A stretch of DNA of 64,000 bases. Source: Bradyrhizobium cajani (GTDB lineage: Bacteria; Pseudomonadota; Alphaproteobacteria; Rhizobiales; Xanthobacteraceae). The position numbers and the translations under genes were made by a program. Every line of letters begins with the position of its first letter. The stretch's first letter is position 1. Shown here piece by piece: positions 8,680 to 17,633 of the stretch. The stretch is taken from assembly GCF_009759665.1 (NCBI RefSeq), contig NZ_WQNE01000001.1:549390-613389 (forward strand), in the 5' to 3' direction. Below the pieces are notes generated by a model. That model did no database searches. It worked only from the letters and a program-made list of their open reading frames with translations, and was not told the origin of the DNA.

Positions 8680-9576
8680 GTGGATACGATCTTGAACATC
8701 AAGGCCTTCCTGCTGGTGGCGGAGACCGGCAGCCTGACGGCGGCGGCGCGACAGCTCGGTGTCGTTCCCTCCGTGATCACCAAGCGCATCAACCGGCTCG
8801 AAGACCAGATGCGAGTCCGGCTGCTGCAACGCTCGACGCGCCGCATCACGCTGACGCCGGACGGCGAAATGCGGTTGCCCCGCCTGCGGGCGGCTGTCGG
8901 CCAGCTCGACAGCATCTTCCGGGAATCGGAACTATCGTCGGCGGAGATCGAAGGACATCTGCGCATCAAATCGCCGACGACGATCGCCATCGTCAGTCTC
9001 GGCGAGGTGCTGACCAACTTCCAATTGGCCCACCCGAAGGTGAGCATCGAGCTGGTCATGCTCGATCGCTCGGTCAATCCCGTCGAGGAAGGTTTTGACA
9101 TTGCAATCGGCGCGCTGCCGACGTCCTATCCCGGCGTCATCGACGAGCCACTCAGCGCATATCCACGCGTGCTTTGCGCCGCGCCGGCCTATCTCGCGCG
9201 CTATGGGGAGCCGAGCCACCCGCGCGATCTGGTCCAGCACGATTGCCTCACATTCGCGACGACCGGATTGAGCTGGGGTTTCGAGAGCCGCCGCGGACTG
9301 ATCAACATCGAGATCAAGGCGCGGCTCAGCGCCAACGACAGCCAGCTCCTGTTGCGCGCCGCCCTCGCCGGCATGGGCATCGCGCGGCTTGCCGCACACA
9401 TCGTCCGGCCAGCCTTGTCGTCCGGACAACTCGTCCGGATCCTTCCCGACTATCCCGTCCCGGAATTCTGGATCAAGGCACTGGTGCCGCGCAATCGCGC
9501 GGAGCGTCCGGCCGTCCGCAGCCTCATCGAGGCTTTGAAGGCGCACTTTGCATTGTCGCCGACGCTCGCATCTTGA
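8680..9576 (+). CDS. LysR family transcriptional regulator
   Basis: With GTG 8680 as start the protein is 298 residues, the normal LysR length. The N-terminal winged helix is evident (ILNIKAFLLVAETGSLTAAARQLGVVPSVITKRINRLED), followed by RSTRRITLTPDGE. The remainder is the periplasmic-binding-like effector domain (DIAIGALP, RVLCAAPAYLARYGEP). A longer frame reaches 8608 but its N-terminal extension is not LysR-like. It is divergent from the FAD oxidoreductase-AcnX operon, which it most likely controls in response to a pathway metabolite. It converges on the XylR-type regulator, whose stop is 25 bp away. Confidence 0.92.
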   Translation: MDTILNIKAFLLVAETGSLTAAARQLGVVPSVITKRINRLEDQMRVRLLQRSTRRITLTPDGEMRLPRLRAAVGQLDSIFRESELSSAEIEGHLRIKSPTTIAIVSLGEVLTNFQLAHPKVSIELVMLDRSVNPVEEGFDIAIGALPTSYPGVIDEPLSAYPRVLCAAPAYLARYGEPSHPRDLVQHDCLTFATTGLSWGFESRRGLINIEIKARLSANDSQLLLRAALAGMGIARLAAHIVRPALSSGQLVRILPDYPVPEFWIKALVPRNRAERPAVRSLIEALKAHFALSPTLAS

Positions 9577-9600
9577 GGCCGCGGCCGCCAGCGGTGGCCG

Positions 9601-11217
9601 CTACCTGTCGAGCGCAACGGGTTTCGTCCGATAGACGAGCTGCGGTCGCGTGATGCCCAGCATCCTCGCCGCCGCGGAAGCCTTTCCACCGGAGCGCTGC
9701 AGGGCCTCGGCATAGATCTGCTGGTTCAACTCGTCGATCGTCAGCTTCCCGGCGGTGATGAGATCGAGAATCCCACTCGCCAAGCCATTCTCGAAACTTT
9801 GACGCCTCGTCCCCAGAAGGTTCGCGACATGGTTCGGCCCGATCTCCCACGGGGGCCCCTTGGCTCCGCCCGACTCTGCAATGAACATCGCACTTTGCAG
9901 CACGGAGCGGAGTTGCGGAAGGTTGCCCGCGATGTCCATGGTCTCAAGCGCGTCGAGCGCGGCAGGGGAAAGGCGGTGCCGCGCGGGTGCATCATGCTTG
10001 TCGATGCTCGCAAGCATCGCATGGGCGATGTCGGAGATCTCGCTGCCCCGATCCCGAAGCCCGAGCAGTTCCACCGGCAGGACCGCAAGACCGAAGAGGA
10101 AGTCCCGACGCAGCGATGGCATCTCGGAGAGTTCGCTCAGACGATGCGCGGAGGTGCCGATCAGTTGGAGCCCCTGTGGCAGATCCTGGTTCTCCATCCT
10201 TTCAGCCAGCAGGAGCTGGCACGTTTCCGGTAGCGTTTCGATATGCTCCAGAAGCCAGGTCTCGCGCGACAGCTTGAGCTTTCGCAGGCGATCGTCGATC
10301 TCGCCAGCCGTCAGCGAACCGCAGATCATCCGCTGCAGGCGTCCGCCTATGCCGTGGCGTGTGTGGTGCAGATAACGCGCTGCCAGATGTTTTCCGGAGC
10401 CGCGCGGCCCCACGATGAGCGAAGGCAGCCCTTTGGCGGCGATGCTGTCGAGCCGGTCGCGGACCGGCCTCAGCACCACGTCTTCGAGCGAGGCGCCTTC
10501 CTGTCTGGCCATTCTGCGCGGCGTCCGTGCAGCCGGCTTTGAATGGACGGCTCTCCCGGGAAGCTCCGAAAGCGATGGGAGAACCTCCTCGTGGAAGATG
10601 CGAACCATGGGATCGTCGGCGCCCCAGGTGTCGGCGGTCTTGCCGGTCACGCGGCAATGCTTGTGCCCCATCGCGGCACATTCGGTCTCCTTGTAGACGA
10701 TCAGCTTGTCGAAGAAGGAGCTGGCATATCCCGACGCGTAGCCAACCTGCATCCAGCACACAGGCTCCGACACGTTCCGATTGCGATTGAGAAACTCGGT
10801 CGCCTCCATTCCGCCGTGCCATAGAAACTCCGCGGCGAACTTGTTCTGCTTGAAGTCGAAATCGTTGTAGACGGTTTGCACGCGGACGACGCCGGTCATC
10901 GTATGCAATCGGGTACCCGCGGTGAACGCGTCGCCGATGTCGAGGCCGGGCCAGGACGTGCGGATGAATTCGGCGTCCTGCTTTCCCGATTGAAACCCCA
11001 GCCGGAGCAGAATGACGCGCGCCTCGTGCGGTCCGAAGCGGCGGACCAACTCCTCCTGCAATTGAACGGCGATCGAGGCGCGATGCAGCACAAGACGCGT
11101 GTTGCGCAGACTGATGTGGGCCTGTGCCGGATTGTAGACGAGCTGGGACAGCATATCGCGCAGGGTGGGCCTGCCGCCACGATCGAGCAGGCTGCTCTCC
11201 TCCAGCTTGGATATCAT
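9601..11217 (-). CDS. XylR/DmpR-type regulator with degenerate AAA+ domain
   Basis: A 538-residue protein laid out like an aromatic-sensing sigma-54 activator. It has an N-terminal XylR_N-type effector domain, a V4R domain at about 135-200 (with CAAMGHKHCRVTG), a central AAA+ region at about 255-455 and a Fis-type helix-turn-helix at about 495-535 (ALQRSGGKASAAARMLGIT). The AAA+ domain is abnormal. Walker A is present (GPRGSGKHLAAR), but the GAFTGA loop that contacts sigma-54 is absent, and the Walker B position reads WLLEHIE instead of the usual FLDEI. It may therefore act as a DNA-binding regulator without ATP-driven remodelling. It is divergent from the cupin operon across a 14-bp inverted repeat. 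Confidence 0.85.
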   Translation of the reverse strand: MISKLEESSLLDRGGRPTLRDMLSQLVYNPAQAHISLRNTRLVLHRASIAVQLQEELVRRFGPHEARVILLRLGFQSGKQDAEFIRTSWPGLDIGDAFTAGTRLHTMTGVVRVQTVYNDFDFKQNKFAAEFLWHGGMEATEFLNRNRNVSEPVCWMQVGYASGYASSFFDKLIVYKETECAAMGHKHCRVTGKTADTWGADDPMVRIFHEEVLPSLSELPGRAVHSKPAARTPRRMARQEGASLEDVVLRPVRDRLDSIAAKGLPSLIVGPRGSGKHLAARYLHHTRHGIGGRLQRMICGSLTAGEIDDRLRKLKLSRETWLLEHIETLPETCQLLLAERMENQDLPQGLQLIGTSAHRLSELSEMPSLRRDFLFGLAVLPVELLGLRDRGSEISDIAHAMLASIDKHDAPARHRLSPAALDALETMDIAGNLPQLRSVLQSAMFIAESGGAKGPPWEIGPNHVANLLGTRRQSFENGLASGILDLITAGKLTIDELNQQIYAEALQRSGGKASAAARMLGITRPQLVYRTKPVALDR

Positions 11218-11285
11218 TCAGTCCCTCGCCCGGTTTGCGCCACTCGGAAAGCGGTGGCTTTGCCCGTAGAGATTGGCCAATTTTA

Positions 11286-11319
11286 GATCATATGGTCAAT
11301 CCGATTTGACCATATGATC
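11286..11319. promoter_or_regulatory. 14-bp perfect inverted repeat, candidate operator of the XylR-type regulator
   Basis: GATCATATGGTCAA (11286-11299) and TTGACCATATGATC (11306-11319) are exact reverse complements separated by 6 bp. The dyad is 69 bp upstream of the regulator start and about 195 bp upstream of the cupin start. XylR/DmpR upstream activating sequences are dyads built on TTGATCAA-like halves, which this resembles. No convincing -24/-12 promoter with correct GG-N10-GC spacing was found between it and the cupin gene. Confidence 0.7.
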
Positions 11320-11513
11320 CATTTCTTCGCGCATTGACCAGCCTGACCACATCCCGCGCGTCGTGCGGCGGCGGAATTATCTCCACTATCTTCAATAGGT
11401 TGAGTCGCCACGAAACCGCCGACTGCAACGCAGCAACGATTTCCCCTTTGACCGTTTTCGGACCGGGATGGTTACCTCTGGCCAACAATTCGAGACATCG
11501 GGGGAAGCCAGAA

Positions 11514-12029
11514 ATGCGGGACGCAAGCAAGATCGTGAACCTGCCGGAGGAGCCGCACGCGGACGCCATCAGGAAGTTCGCCAAGGAAGGGGCGTACATC
11601 GCAGGAGACGACAAATCCTCTCCCTGGGTCCCGTTCGGCGAGGTCGCATCCATCAAGCATCTGTGCTTCGACGTGCGCAACAACACCGCCGCCAACATCC
11701 TGTGGGTCAAGGGCGGCGGCCGGATCGGGACGCACAAGCATCGCGGCCTCGTGTCGGCGATCACACTCGAGGGCTCCTGGGGCTATTACGAGTATGACTG
11801 GATCGCCAGGCCCGGCGACTTCGTCTACGAGCTTCCCGGCACTGCACACACGCTCTACTCCGACGACCCCAACGGCATGAAAGCGCTGTTCTGGCTGAGC
11901 GGGGCTGTCGAATTCTTTGACGACAACGGCAAGTATGATTTCACGGCCGACGTCTTCTGGTTCATCGATCACTACACCCGCTACTGCGAGGCACAGGGCA
12001 TCCCGATCAACAAAGACATGTTCATCTGA
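11514..12029 (+). CDS. Cupin protein, 2,4'-dihydroxyacetophenone dioxygenase-like
   Basis: A 171-residue single-domain cupin of the ChrR-cupin/DAD-like family. Motif 1 is GGGRIGTHKHRGLVSAITLEG and motif 2 is PGDFVYELPGTAHTLYSDD, giving a His-rich metal site. Family members include the dioxygenase that cleaves 2,4'-dihydroxyacetophenone. Start ATG 11514 follows a GGGGAAG ribosome-binding site; the longer frame to 11334 is rejected because it reads through the regulatory region. It is the first gene of an operon with an SDR, a Liv-type transporter and an alcohol dehydrogenase, opposite a XylR-type regulator. This fits uptake and breakdown of an aromatic compound. Confidence 0.82.
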   Translation: MRDASKIVNLPEEPHADAIRKFAKEGAYIAGDDKSSPWVPFGEVASIKHLCFDVRNNTAANILWVKGGGRIGTHKHRGLVSAITLEGSWGYYEYDWIARPGDFVYELPGTAHTLYSDDPNGMKALFWLSGAVEFFDDNGKYDFTADVFWFIDHYTRYCEAQGIPINKDMFI

Positions 12030-12057
12030 GCTTTGTTGCAGCAATTGGGGAAACGCC

Positions 12058-12891
12058 ATGTCCTTGCAGGAAATGTTCGACGTTCGCGGAAAGTCCGTGA
12101 TCGTCACCGGTGCCGCGTCGGGCATCGGACGGGCCTATGCCGAAGTCATGTCGGAGAATGACGCCCGGGTCTGTCTGTTCGATCTCGATTCGAAGAGGCT
12201 CGACAAGACGGTGTCCGAGATGAAGGCCGCAGGCGGTGACGCCTGGGGTCTCACGGTGGACGTGACGGACCGCGCCGCCATGAGCGCTGCGTTTGCCGAG
12301 GTGGTGCGCCGCCATGGACGCCTGGACGTGGTCTTTGCGAATGCCGGCATCGACGCCGGCCCGGGCTTCCTCGATCCCCTTGGTCAGCGCAACGATGAAG
12401 GCCAGATCGACAATCTCGACGACCACCACTGGGACAAGGTGATCGCGACGAACCTGACGAGCGTCTTCAACACGATCAAGCTGGCCGCGCGTGAGATGAA
12501 GCTGACCGGCGGCGGACGCATCATCGCCACCTCGTCCATCGCGGCGAGTTACAACGAGCCGATCGTGGGCACGCCCTACATGCCAGCCAAGGCCGGTGTC
12601 AGCCACCTCGTCCGCCAGGCGGCGATGGAGCTCGGACGCTACAACATCCTGGTCAATGCCATCGCGCCCGGTCCGTTCATCACCAATATCGCGGACGGAC
12701 GCATGGCCAATCCCGAAGACCGGAAGGCATTTACCGATTGGTCGGTGCTCGGCCGCGTGGCCGAGACCTCGGAGATCAAGGGCGTGGCGCTGCTGCTGGC
12801 CTCGTCTGCGTCCTCCTACATGACCGGATCGGAAATCGTGATCGACGGCGGCGTGTTGTTGCGGCCGATGAAGGAAGCGGTCCCGGCGTAG
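12058..12891 (+). CDS. SDR family NAD(P)-dependent oxidoreductase
   Basis: A 277-residue short-chain dehydrogenase/reductase. It has the cofactor motif TGAASGIG at residues 17-24, the FANAG motif, the catalytic Ser in TSSIAAS, and Tyr/Lys in YMPAK near residues 173-177. The C-terminal SYMTGSEIVIDGG is typical of classical SDRs. An acidic residue after strand 2 (LFDLDSKR) suggests preference for NAD. Start ATG 12058 is 28 bp after the cupin stop, so both are in one operon. It probably oxidises a hydroxyl group on a pathway intermediate. Confidence 0.92.
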   Translation: MSLQEMFDVRGKSVIVTGAASGIGRAYAEVMSENDARVCLFDLDSKRLDKTVSEMKAAGGDAWGLTVDVTDRAAMSAAFAEVVRRHGRLDVVFANAGIDAGPGFLDPLGQRNDEGQIDNLDDHHWDKVIATNLTSVFNTIKLAAREMKLTGGGRIIATSSIAASYNEPIVGTPYMPAKAGVSHLVRQAAMELGRYNILVNAIAPGPFITNIADGRMANPEDRKAFTDWSVLGRVAETSEIKGVALLLASSASSYMTGSEIVIDGGVLLRPMKEAVPA

Positions 12892-12960
12892 CGTGCAAAC
12901 CGATCCGGATACGACGAAGAAGCGGCCGGATCGAATCAAGTATCAATATGGAGGAGACAC

Positions 12961-14256
12961 ATGACCAACATCCGTTCGCGGAATTCCAATTCGTCTTTGA
13001 CCCGTCGCGCCATGCTGAAGGCCGCCGGCGCCGGCGCCGCAACCCTTGCCATGCCCTGGGTCGCAAATGCGCAGGCGAACACCATCAAGATCGGTTTGGT
13101 CAGCCCGATGACCGGTCCGCTCGGCCTGTTCGGCGAGACCGACAACTTCTCGCTTGCGCGGATCAGGGCCCTGCTTGCCAAGGGGCTGCAAGTCGGCGGA
13201 AAGACCTATCAGGTCGAGATCCTCGCCCGCGATGCGCAATCCAACCCCAACAAGGCCGCCGAGCTTGCCGGTGATCTGATCCTCAACCAGAAGGTCCACT
13301 TCATGGTCCCGGCCTCGACCACGGATATCAACAATCCGACCGCGGACCAGTGCGAGCTCTACGGGGTGCCGTCGATGTCCTCCAGCTCGCCCTGGCAGGC
13401 CTTCGTCATGCCGCGGGGCGGTGCCGGCAAGGCGTTCGAGTGGACCTATCACATGTTCTGGGGCCTCGAGGACGTGCTTGCGACCTATGTCGCTCTCTGG
13501 AAATCGGTCGAGACCAACAAGAAGATCGGCATGCTCTTTCCGCGCAATTCGGACGGCGAGACGTGGGGCAACAACGACTACGGACTGCCGCCGGCGGTCA
13601 AGAAGGCCGGATTTGCGGCCACCTCGCCATCCATGTTCCAGCCGCTCACCAACGATTTCTCGGCGCAGATCTCGGAATTCAGGAAGAACGAGTGCGATCT
13701 CGTCGGCGGCATCTCCTACGTTCCCGATCTGAAGACCTTCATCACGCAGTGCAAGCAACAGAACTACCGGCCGAAGGTGGTGACGGTCGCAGCCGCGCTG
13801 CTCTTCCCCTCGGGCATCGAGGCGATGGGTGAACTTGGCGAAGGCATGAGCACCGAGGTGTGGTGGACTCCGACGTTCCCCTTCAAATCGTCACTGACCG
13901 GTGAGCGCAGCCGGGATCTCGCCAATGCCTGGGAGAAAGAGACTGGCAAGCAGTGGACACAGCCGCTCGGCTATTCCCACGCGCTGTGGGAGGTCGTCCT
14001 GGATAGCCTGAAGCGGTCGGCCGATCCGCTGGATCGCTCCGCCAACCGGGACGCCCTGAAGGCCACCAATCTGGAAACCCTGGTGGGCAAGGTCTCGTTT
14101 GCCGGCGGCCCGCACCCCAACATCTGCAAGACGGCCATCTTCGGCGGCCAATGGGTAAAGGGTCAGAAATTTCCGTACGACCTGAAAATCGTCGACACCA
14201 CGGTGTCGCCGATCATCGAGCCGGAGGCCAAGATGCAGCTCATTCGTTGGTCGTGA
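12961..14256 (+). CDS. Liv-type ABC transporter substrate-binding protein (Tat-exported)
   Basis: A 431-residue type-I periplasmic binding protein of the LivK/amide family. The N-terminus has a twin-arginine signal (LTRRAMLKAAGAGAATLAM) cut around ANAQA, and the mature protein begins TIKIGLVSPMTGPLGLFGE. It follows the SDR by 69 bp, with AGGAG ending 5 bp before the ATG. It supplies the solute-binding component for the livG, livF, livH and livM genes immediately downstream. The operon context suggests an aromatic or carboxylate ligand rather than an amino acid; that is inference. Confidence 0.92.
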   Translation: MTNIRSRNSNSSLTRRAMLKAAGAGAATLAMPWVANAQANTIKIGLVSPMTGPLGLFGETDNFSLARIRALLAKGLQVGGKTYQVEILARDAQSNPNKAAELAGDLILNQKVHFMVPASTTDINNPTADQCELYGVPSMSSSSPWQAFVMPRGGAGKAFEWTYHMFWGLEDVLATYVALWKSVETNKKIGMLFPRNSDGETWGNNDYGLPPAVKKAGFAATSPSMFQPLTNDFSAQISEFRKNECDLVGGISYVPDLKTFITQCKQQNYRPKVVTVAAALLFPSGIEAMGELGEGMSTEVWWTPTFPFKSSLTGERSRDLANAWEKETGKQWTQPLGYSHALWEVVLDSLKRSADPLDRSANRDALKATNLETLVGKVSFAGGPHPNICKTAIFGGQWVKGQKFPYDLKIVDTTVSPIIEPEAKMQLIRWS

Positions 14257-14276
14257 GCCGGGGGCAGGCTTTCTTG

Positions 14277-15005
14277 ATGAGTGGCAATCCGCTGTTGTCG
14301 GTGCAAGGTCTCGGAAAGGCTTTCGGGGCCTTGCGCGTCATTCAGGACATCTCCTTCGATGTCCGCGAAGGCGAGGTGCTCGGCATTCTAGGTCCGAACG
14401 GTGCCGGGAAGACCACGCTGTTCAACCTGATCAGCGGCGATCTGGCGACAGAAACGGGAGAGATCTGCCTTTCCAGCGAGAAACTGACGAACGAGCCGCC
14501 CCACATCCGATGCCGAAAGGGCATCGGTCGCACCTACCAGATCCCGAAACCCTATGGCGGCATGACGACATTCGAGAATTTGCTCGTCACGGCCATGTTC
14601 GGCGCGAAGCTCGACGAAGATGCCGCGCATCGCAGTTGCGCGGCGGTCCTTAGGGAGTGCGGGCTCGCCGACAAAGCCAATCGGCGCGCGGGATCGCTGA
14701 CGCTGCTCGATCGCAAGCGGCTGGAATTGGCACGTGCACTGGCGGGTAATCCAAAGCTGCTGCTGCTCGACGAGATCGCCGGCGGCCTGACAGATCAGGA
14801 GTCCCGGGAGTTGGTCGATCTCGTTCGGAGGATCCGGGAGCGAGGCATCACCGTTCTGTGGATCGAGCACGTGCTGCATGCCGTGCTGGCGGTCGCCAGC
14901 CGCATCATCGTACTCAATTTCGGCGAGATGATCGCCGACGGCGCGCCCCAGATGGTGATCGCCGACCCGGATGTGCGGCGCATCTACATGGGGCTCGAGG
15001 CATGA
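14277..15005 (+). CDS. livG: Liv-type ABC transporter ATP-binding protein LivG
   Basis: A 242-residue ABC ATPase. Walker A is GPNGAGKTT, the signature region reads LTLLDRKRLELARAL (the relaxed form common in LivG), and Walker B is LLLLDEIAGGLT, with the switch His in WIEHV. Start ATG 14277 is chosen because it matches the normal LivG start; the open frame runs back inside the upstream gene. It overlaps livF by 4 bp. With livF it should power import of the solute captured by the upstream binding protein. Confidence 0.9.
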   Translation: MSGNPLLSVQGLGKAFGALRVIQDISFDVREGEVLGILGPNGAGKTTLFNLISGDLATETGEICLSSEKLTNEPPHIRCRKGIGRTYQIPKPYGGMTTFENLLVTAMFGAKLDEDAAHRSCAAVLRECGLADKANRRAGSLTLLDRKRLELARALAGNPKLLLLDEIAGGLTDQESRELVDLVRRIRERGITVLWIEHVLHAVLAVASRIIVLNFGEMIADGAPQMVIADPDVRRIYMGLEA

Positions 15006-15748
15006 GCGAAGAGCCAATGCTCTCGACCCACGCGCTCACCGCGGGGTATGGAGACTTCCAGGCGTTGTTCGGCGTCGATTTCGAGGTGCGCGCCGGCGAG
15101 GTCGTTGCCCTGATCGGTGCGAATGGCGCTGGGAAATCAACCCTGCTGCGGTCGATCCTCGGGTTGCTTTCGGTCGCACGCGACATGGTTCGCTTCAGGG
15201 GCGAGTCCGTCGGCGGGAGCAAGCCGCACGCGATGGTCCGGAACGGCATCGGCATTGTCCCGGAAGGCCGCCGGCTGTTCGCGGGCATGAGCATCGAGGA
15301 CAATCTGCGCGTCGCGATCGACTACGGGCGCAAGCCGCAGAGAGGCGAGAACGTTGCCTCACTCTGGACGATCGAGCGGATCTACAAGCTGTTTCCGATC
15401 CTCCGCGAGCGCCGCGATCAGGTGGTCCATAACCTGTCGGGCGGCCAGCAGCAGATGGTGGCGATCGGTCGCGCCCTGTTGACGCAGCCGATGGTGCTGT
15501 TGTGCGACGAGATCTCGCTGGGCCTTGCGCCGAAGGTCATTCACGAAATCTACGACGTCCTGCCGATGATCCGCCAGGCCGGCACTGCGCTCGTTCTGGT
15601 GGAGCAGGACGTCTCGCTGGCGCAGCGCGCCTCCGATCGCCTGTATTGCATGCTGGAAGGACGCATCACGCTCACCGGCGACTCGAACACGATGACCCGC
15701 GAGGCGATCGCCGAGGCTTATTTCGGAGCCAATCATGCAGTGGCTTGA
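15002..15748 (+). CDS. livF: Liv-type ABC transporter ATP-binding protein LivF
   Basis: A 248-residue ABC ATPase with Walker A GANGAGKST, the canonical signature LSGGQQQMVAIGRALL and Walker B VLLCDEISLGLAP. The typical LivF segment GIGIVPEGRRLFAGMSIEDNL is present. The start overlaps the livG stop (ATGA) and the stop overlaps the livH start by 14 bp, so expression is translationally coupled. Asp at the end of Walker B is followed by Glu, so the ATPase should be active. Confidence 0.92.
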   Translation: MSEEPMLSTHALTAGYGDFQALFGVDFEVRAGEVVALIGANGAGKSTLLRSILGLLSVARDMVRFRGESVGGSKPHAMVRNGIGIVPEGRRLFAGMSIEDNLRVAIDYGRKPQRGENVASLWTIERIYKLFPILRERRDQVVHNLSGGQQQMVAIGRALLTQPMVLLCDEISLGLAPKVIHEIYDVLPMIRQAGTALVLVEQDVSLAQRASDRLYCMLEGRITLTGDSNTMTREAIAEAYFGANHAVA

Positions 15749-16595
15749 TGCGCTGATTCAGGGCGTTCTGCTCGGCGGCATGTATGCCCAGTACGCGCTC
15801 GGCATGGCGTTGATGTTCGGGGTCATGCGCATCGTCAACATTGCGCATGGCGACCTGATGATCCTGCTGGCGTTGACGGGCATTTCGCTTGCGGCTGCGT
15901 TCTCGCTGGGAACGTTGTCGCTCATTGTCGTCCTGGTGCCGCTCGCAGCGGCCCTCGGCTGGGCCTTGCAGCGCGGTATCCTCAACAAGGTCGTCGGCGA
16001 GGATCCGTTGCCCTCCCTGATCGCCACGTTCGGCCTGTCCATCGCACTCCAGAATCTGATGCTCCAGATCTGGTCGGCGGATACGCGGTCATTGCGAGGC
16101 GGCGGGTTGGAGAGCGCATCGATCGATCTCGGCGGCGTCTATATCGGGGTGCTTCCGGTCATCGTGCTGGTTACGGCGATCGTCCTGACGGCCAGCCTCG
16201 ATTTTGTCATCCGTGGAACGCGCTTCGGGCGTGGATTGCGGGCAGCGGCCGCCGACACCGAGGCGGCGGCCATGACCGGCGTCAATCCCAAGACCATCTA
16301 CGCCGCGTCGACTGCAATCGCCGTGGCGATTCTCGGCATCGCCGCGGTCTTCCAGTCGCTCCGCGCCACGGTGTCTCCCGCCGATGGCCCGGCGCAACTG
16401 ATCTACGCCTTCGAGGCGGTCATCATCGGCGGCATGGGCTCACTCTGGGGCGCCTTTGTGGGGTCGATGGTGCTCGGCGTTGCACAGGCGATCGGCTTTC
16501 GCATCGACCCCGGCTGGGGGATCCTGTTCGGGCACGTCATATTCCTTGCAGCCCTCGCCATCCGGCCCGAGGGCGTGATGATGAAGCGCAGGTGA
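15735..16595 (+). CDS. livH: Liv-type ABC transporter permease LivH
   Basis: A 286-residue inner-membrane permease with about eight hydrophobic segments. It has family landmarks GVMRIVNIAHGDLMIL near the N-terminus and FEAVIIGGMGSLWGAFVGSMVLG, which carries the EAA-like coupling loop, in the C-terminal third. It overlaps livF and is 3 bp from livM. It forms the translocation channel with LivM. Confidence 0.92.
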   Translation: MQWLDALIQGVLLGGMYAQYALGMALMFGVMRIVNIAHGDLMILLALTGISLAAAFSLGTLSLIVVLVPLAAALGWALQRGILNKVVGEDPLPSLIATFGLSIALQNLMLQIWSADTRSLRGGGLESASIDLGGVYIGVLPVIVLVTAIVLTASLDFVIRGTRFGRGLRAAAADTEAAAMTGVNPKTIYAASTAIAVAILGIAAVFQSLRATVSPADGPAQLIYAFEAVIIGGMGSLWGAFVGSMVLGVAQAIGFRIDPGWGILFGHVIFLAALAIRPEGVMMKRR

Positions 16596-16598
16596 CGT

Positions 16599-17627
16599 GT
16601 GGTGGCAAACGAGATGACGACCCTTCCGATCGTGAATGTACAGCGCCACACTTTGTCGAGCCGCATCGCGATGTCACTGTCGGTCGTGGCACTCATGGCG
16701 CTCATTGCCATGCCGTGGTGGGCCGACAGTGGATGGATCCGCTGGGCGGTCGAGCTCAGTTGCTACATCGCGATCGCCCAGATGTGGAACCTGCTCGCCG
16801 GCTACGCCGGGCTCGTGTCGGTGGGCCAGCAGGCCTTCATTGGAGCGGCCGGATATGCGCTCTTCGTTCTGTGCCAGAAGTTCGGCGTCAATCCGTTCCT
16901 TGCGGTCCCGCTGGCGATGATCGTCCCGGCAATTCTGTCGGTGCCGACCTATCTGCTCCTTCACCGTCTCGACGGTCCATATTTCGCCATCGGCACGTGG
17001 GTGGTCGCCGAGGCCGTCCGGCTCGTGACGACAAACCTCGACTTCGTGAACGCAGGCGCGGGGCTCACCCTGCGCGTGATGACGCAATACCGCCTGCATG
17101 AGCGGGAAGTCGCCATGACCATATTGTGTGCGATCCTCCTGCTCGTCACCGTCGGCGGCTCCTACTGGCTGCTGCGCTCGCGTCATGGACTCGCCTTGAC
17201 CGCCATGCGGGACAATCCCGTATCGGCCGGCAGCCAGGGCGTGAACGTGTCCAGGTTGCGTTTTCTGGTATTCATCGCCGCCGCGGTCGGCACGGGTTTC
17301 GCCGGCGCTATCTACTACATGGCGCAGTTGCGTATCACGCCGGCCTCCGGCTACGACCCCAAATGGGCATCCATCAGCATCTTCATCGTGATGGTCGGCG
17401 GCATCGGCTCCATCGAGGGCGCGATCATCGGTGCGCTGCTCTATTTCTTTGCGGACCGTTTCTTCAGCCAATATGGCGCGATCTACATGGTGGTCCTTGG
17501 CTGCCTGACCTTGTTCATGGCGATCTATGCCCGCGGCGGCATCTGGGGCTTCGTGTCGAGCCGTTTCGACGCGCCGTGGTTTCCGGTCGGGCGAAGGCTG
17601 GTCCTTCCGAACGACAAGGGAACGTGA
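16599..17627 (+). CDS. livM: Liv-type ABC transporter permease LivM
   Basis: A 342-residue permease with multiple transmembrane helices. Landmarks are NLLAGYAGLVSVGQQAFIGAAGYAL, RHGLALTAMRDNPVSAGSQGVNV and FIVMVGGIGSIEGAIIGALLYFF. The start is GTG 16599; GTG 16602 or ATG 16614 are alternatives that change only the first few residues. It is followed within 6 bp by the zinc alcohol dehydrogenase gene, so transport and metabolism genes share one transcript. Confidence 0.9.
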   Translation: MVANEMTTLPIVNVQRHTLSSRIAMSLSVVALMALIAMPWWADSGWIRWAVELSCYIAIAQMWNLLAGYAGLVSVGQQAFIGAAGYALFVLCQKFGVNPFLAVPLAMIVPAILSVPTYLLLHRLDGPYFAIGTWVVAEAVRLVTTNLDFVNAGAGLTLRVMTQYRLHEREVAMTILCAILLLVTVGGSYWLLRSRHGLALTAMRDNPVSAGSQGVNVSRLRFLVFIAAAVGTGFAGAIYYMAQLRITPASGYDPKWASISIFIVMVGGIGSIEGAIIGALLYFFADRFFSQYGAIYMVVLGCLTLFMAIYARGGIWGFVSSRFDAPWFPVGRRLVLPNDKGT

Positions 17628-17633
17628 ACGATC

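Noticed and set aside
11470..11486. Possible -24/-12 sigma-54 promoter (TGGTTACCTCTGGCC) before the cupin gene
   Set aside because: The GG to GC spacing is 9 instead of 10 bp and the TTGC core is absent.
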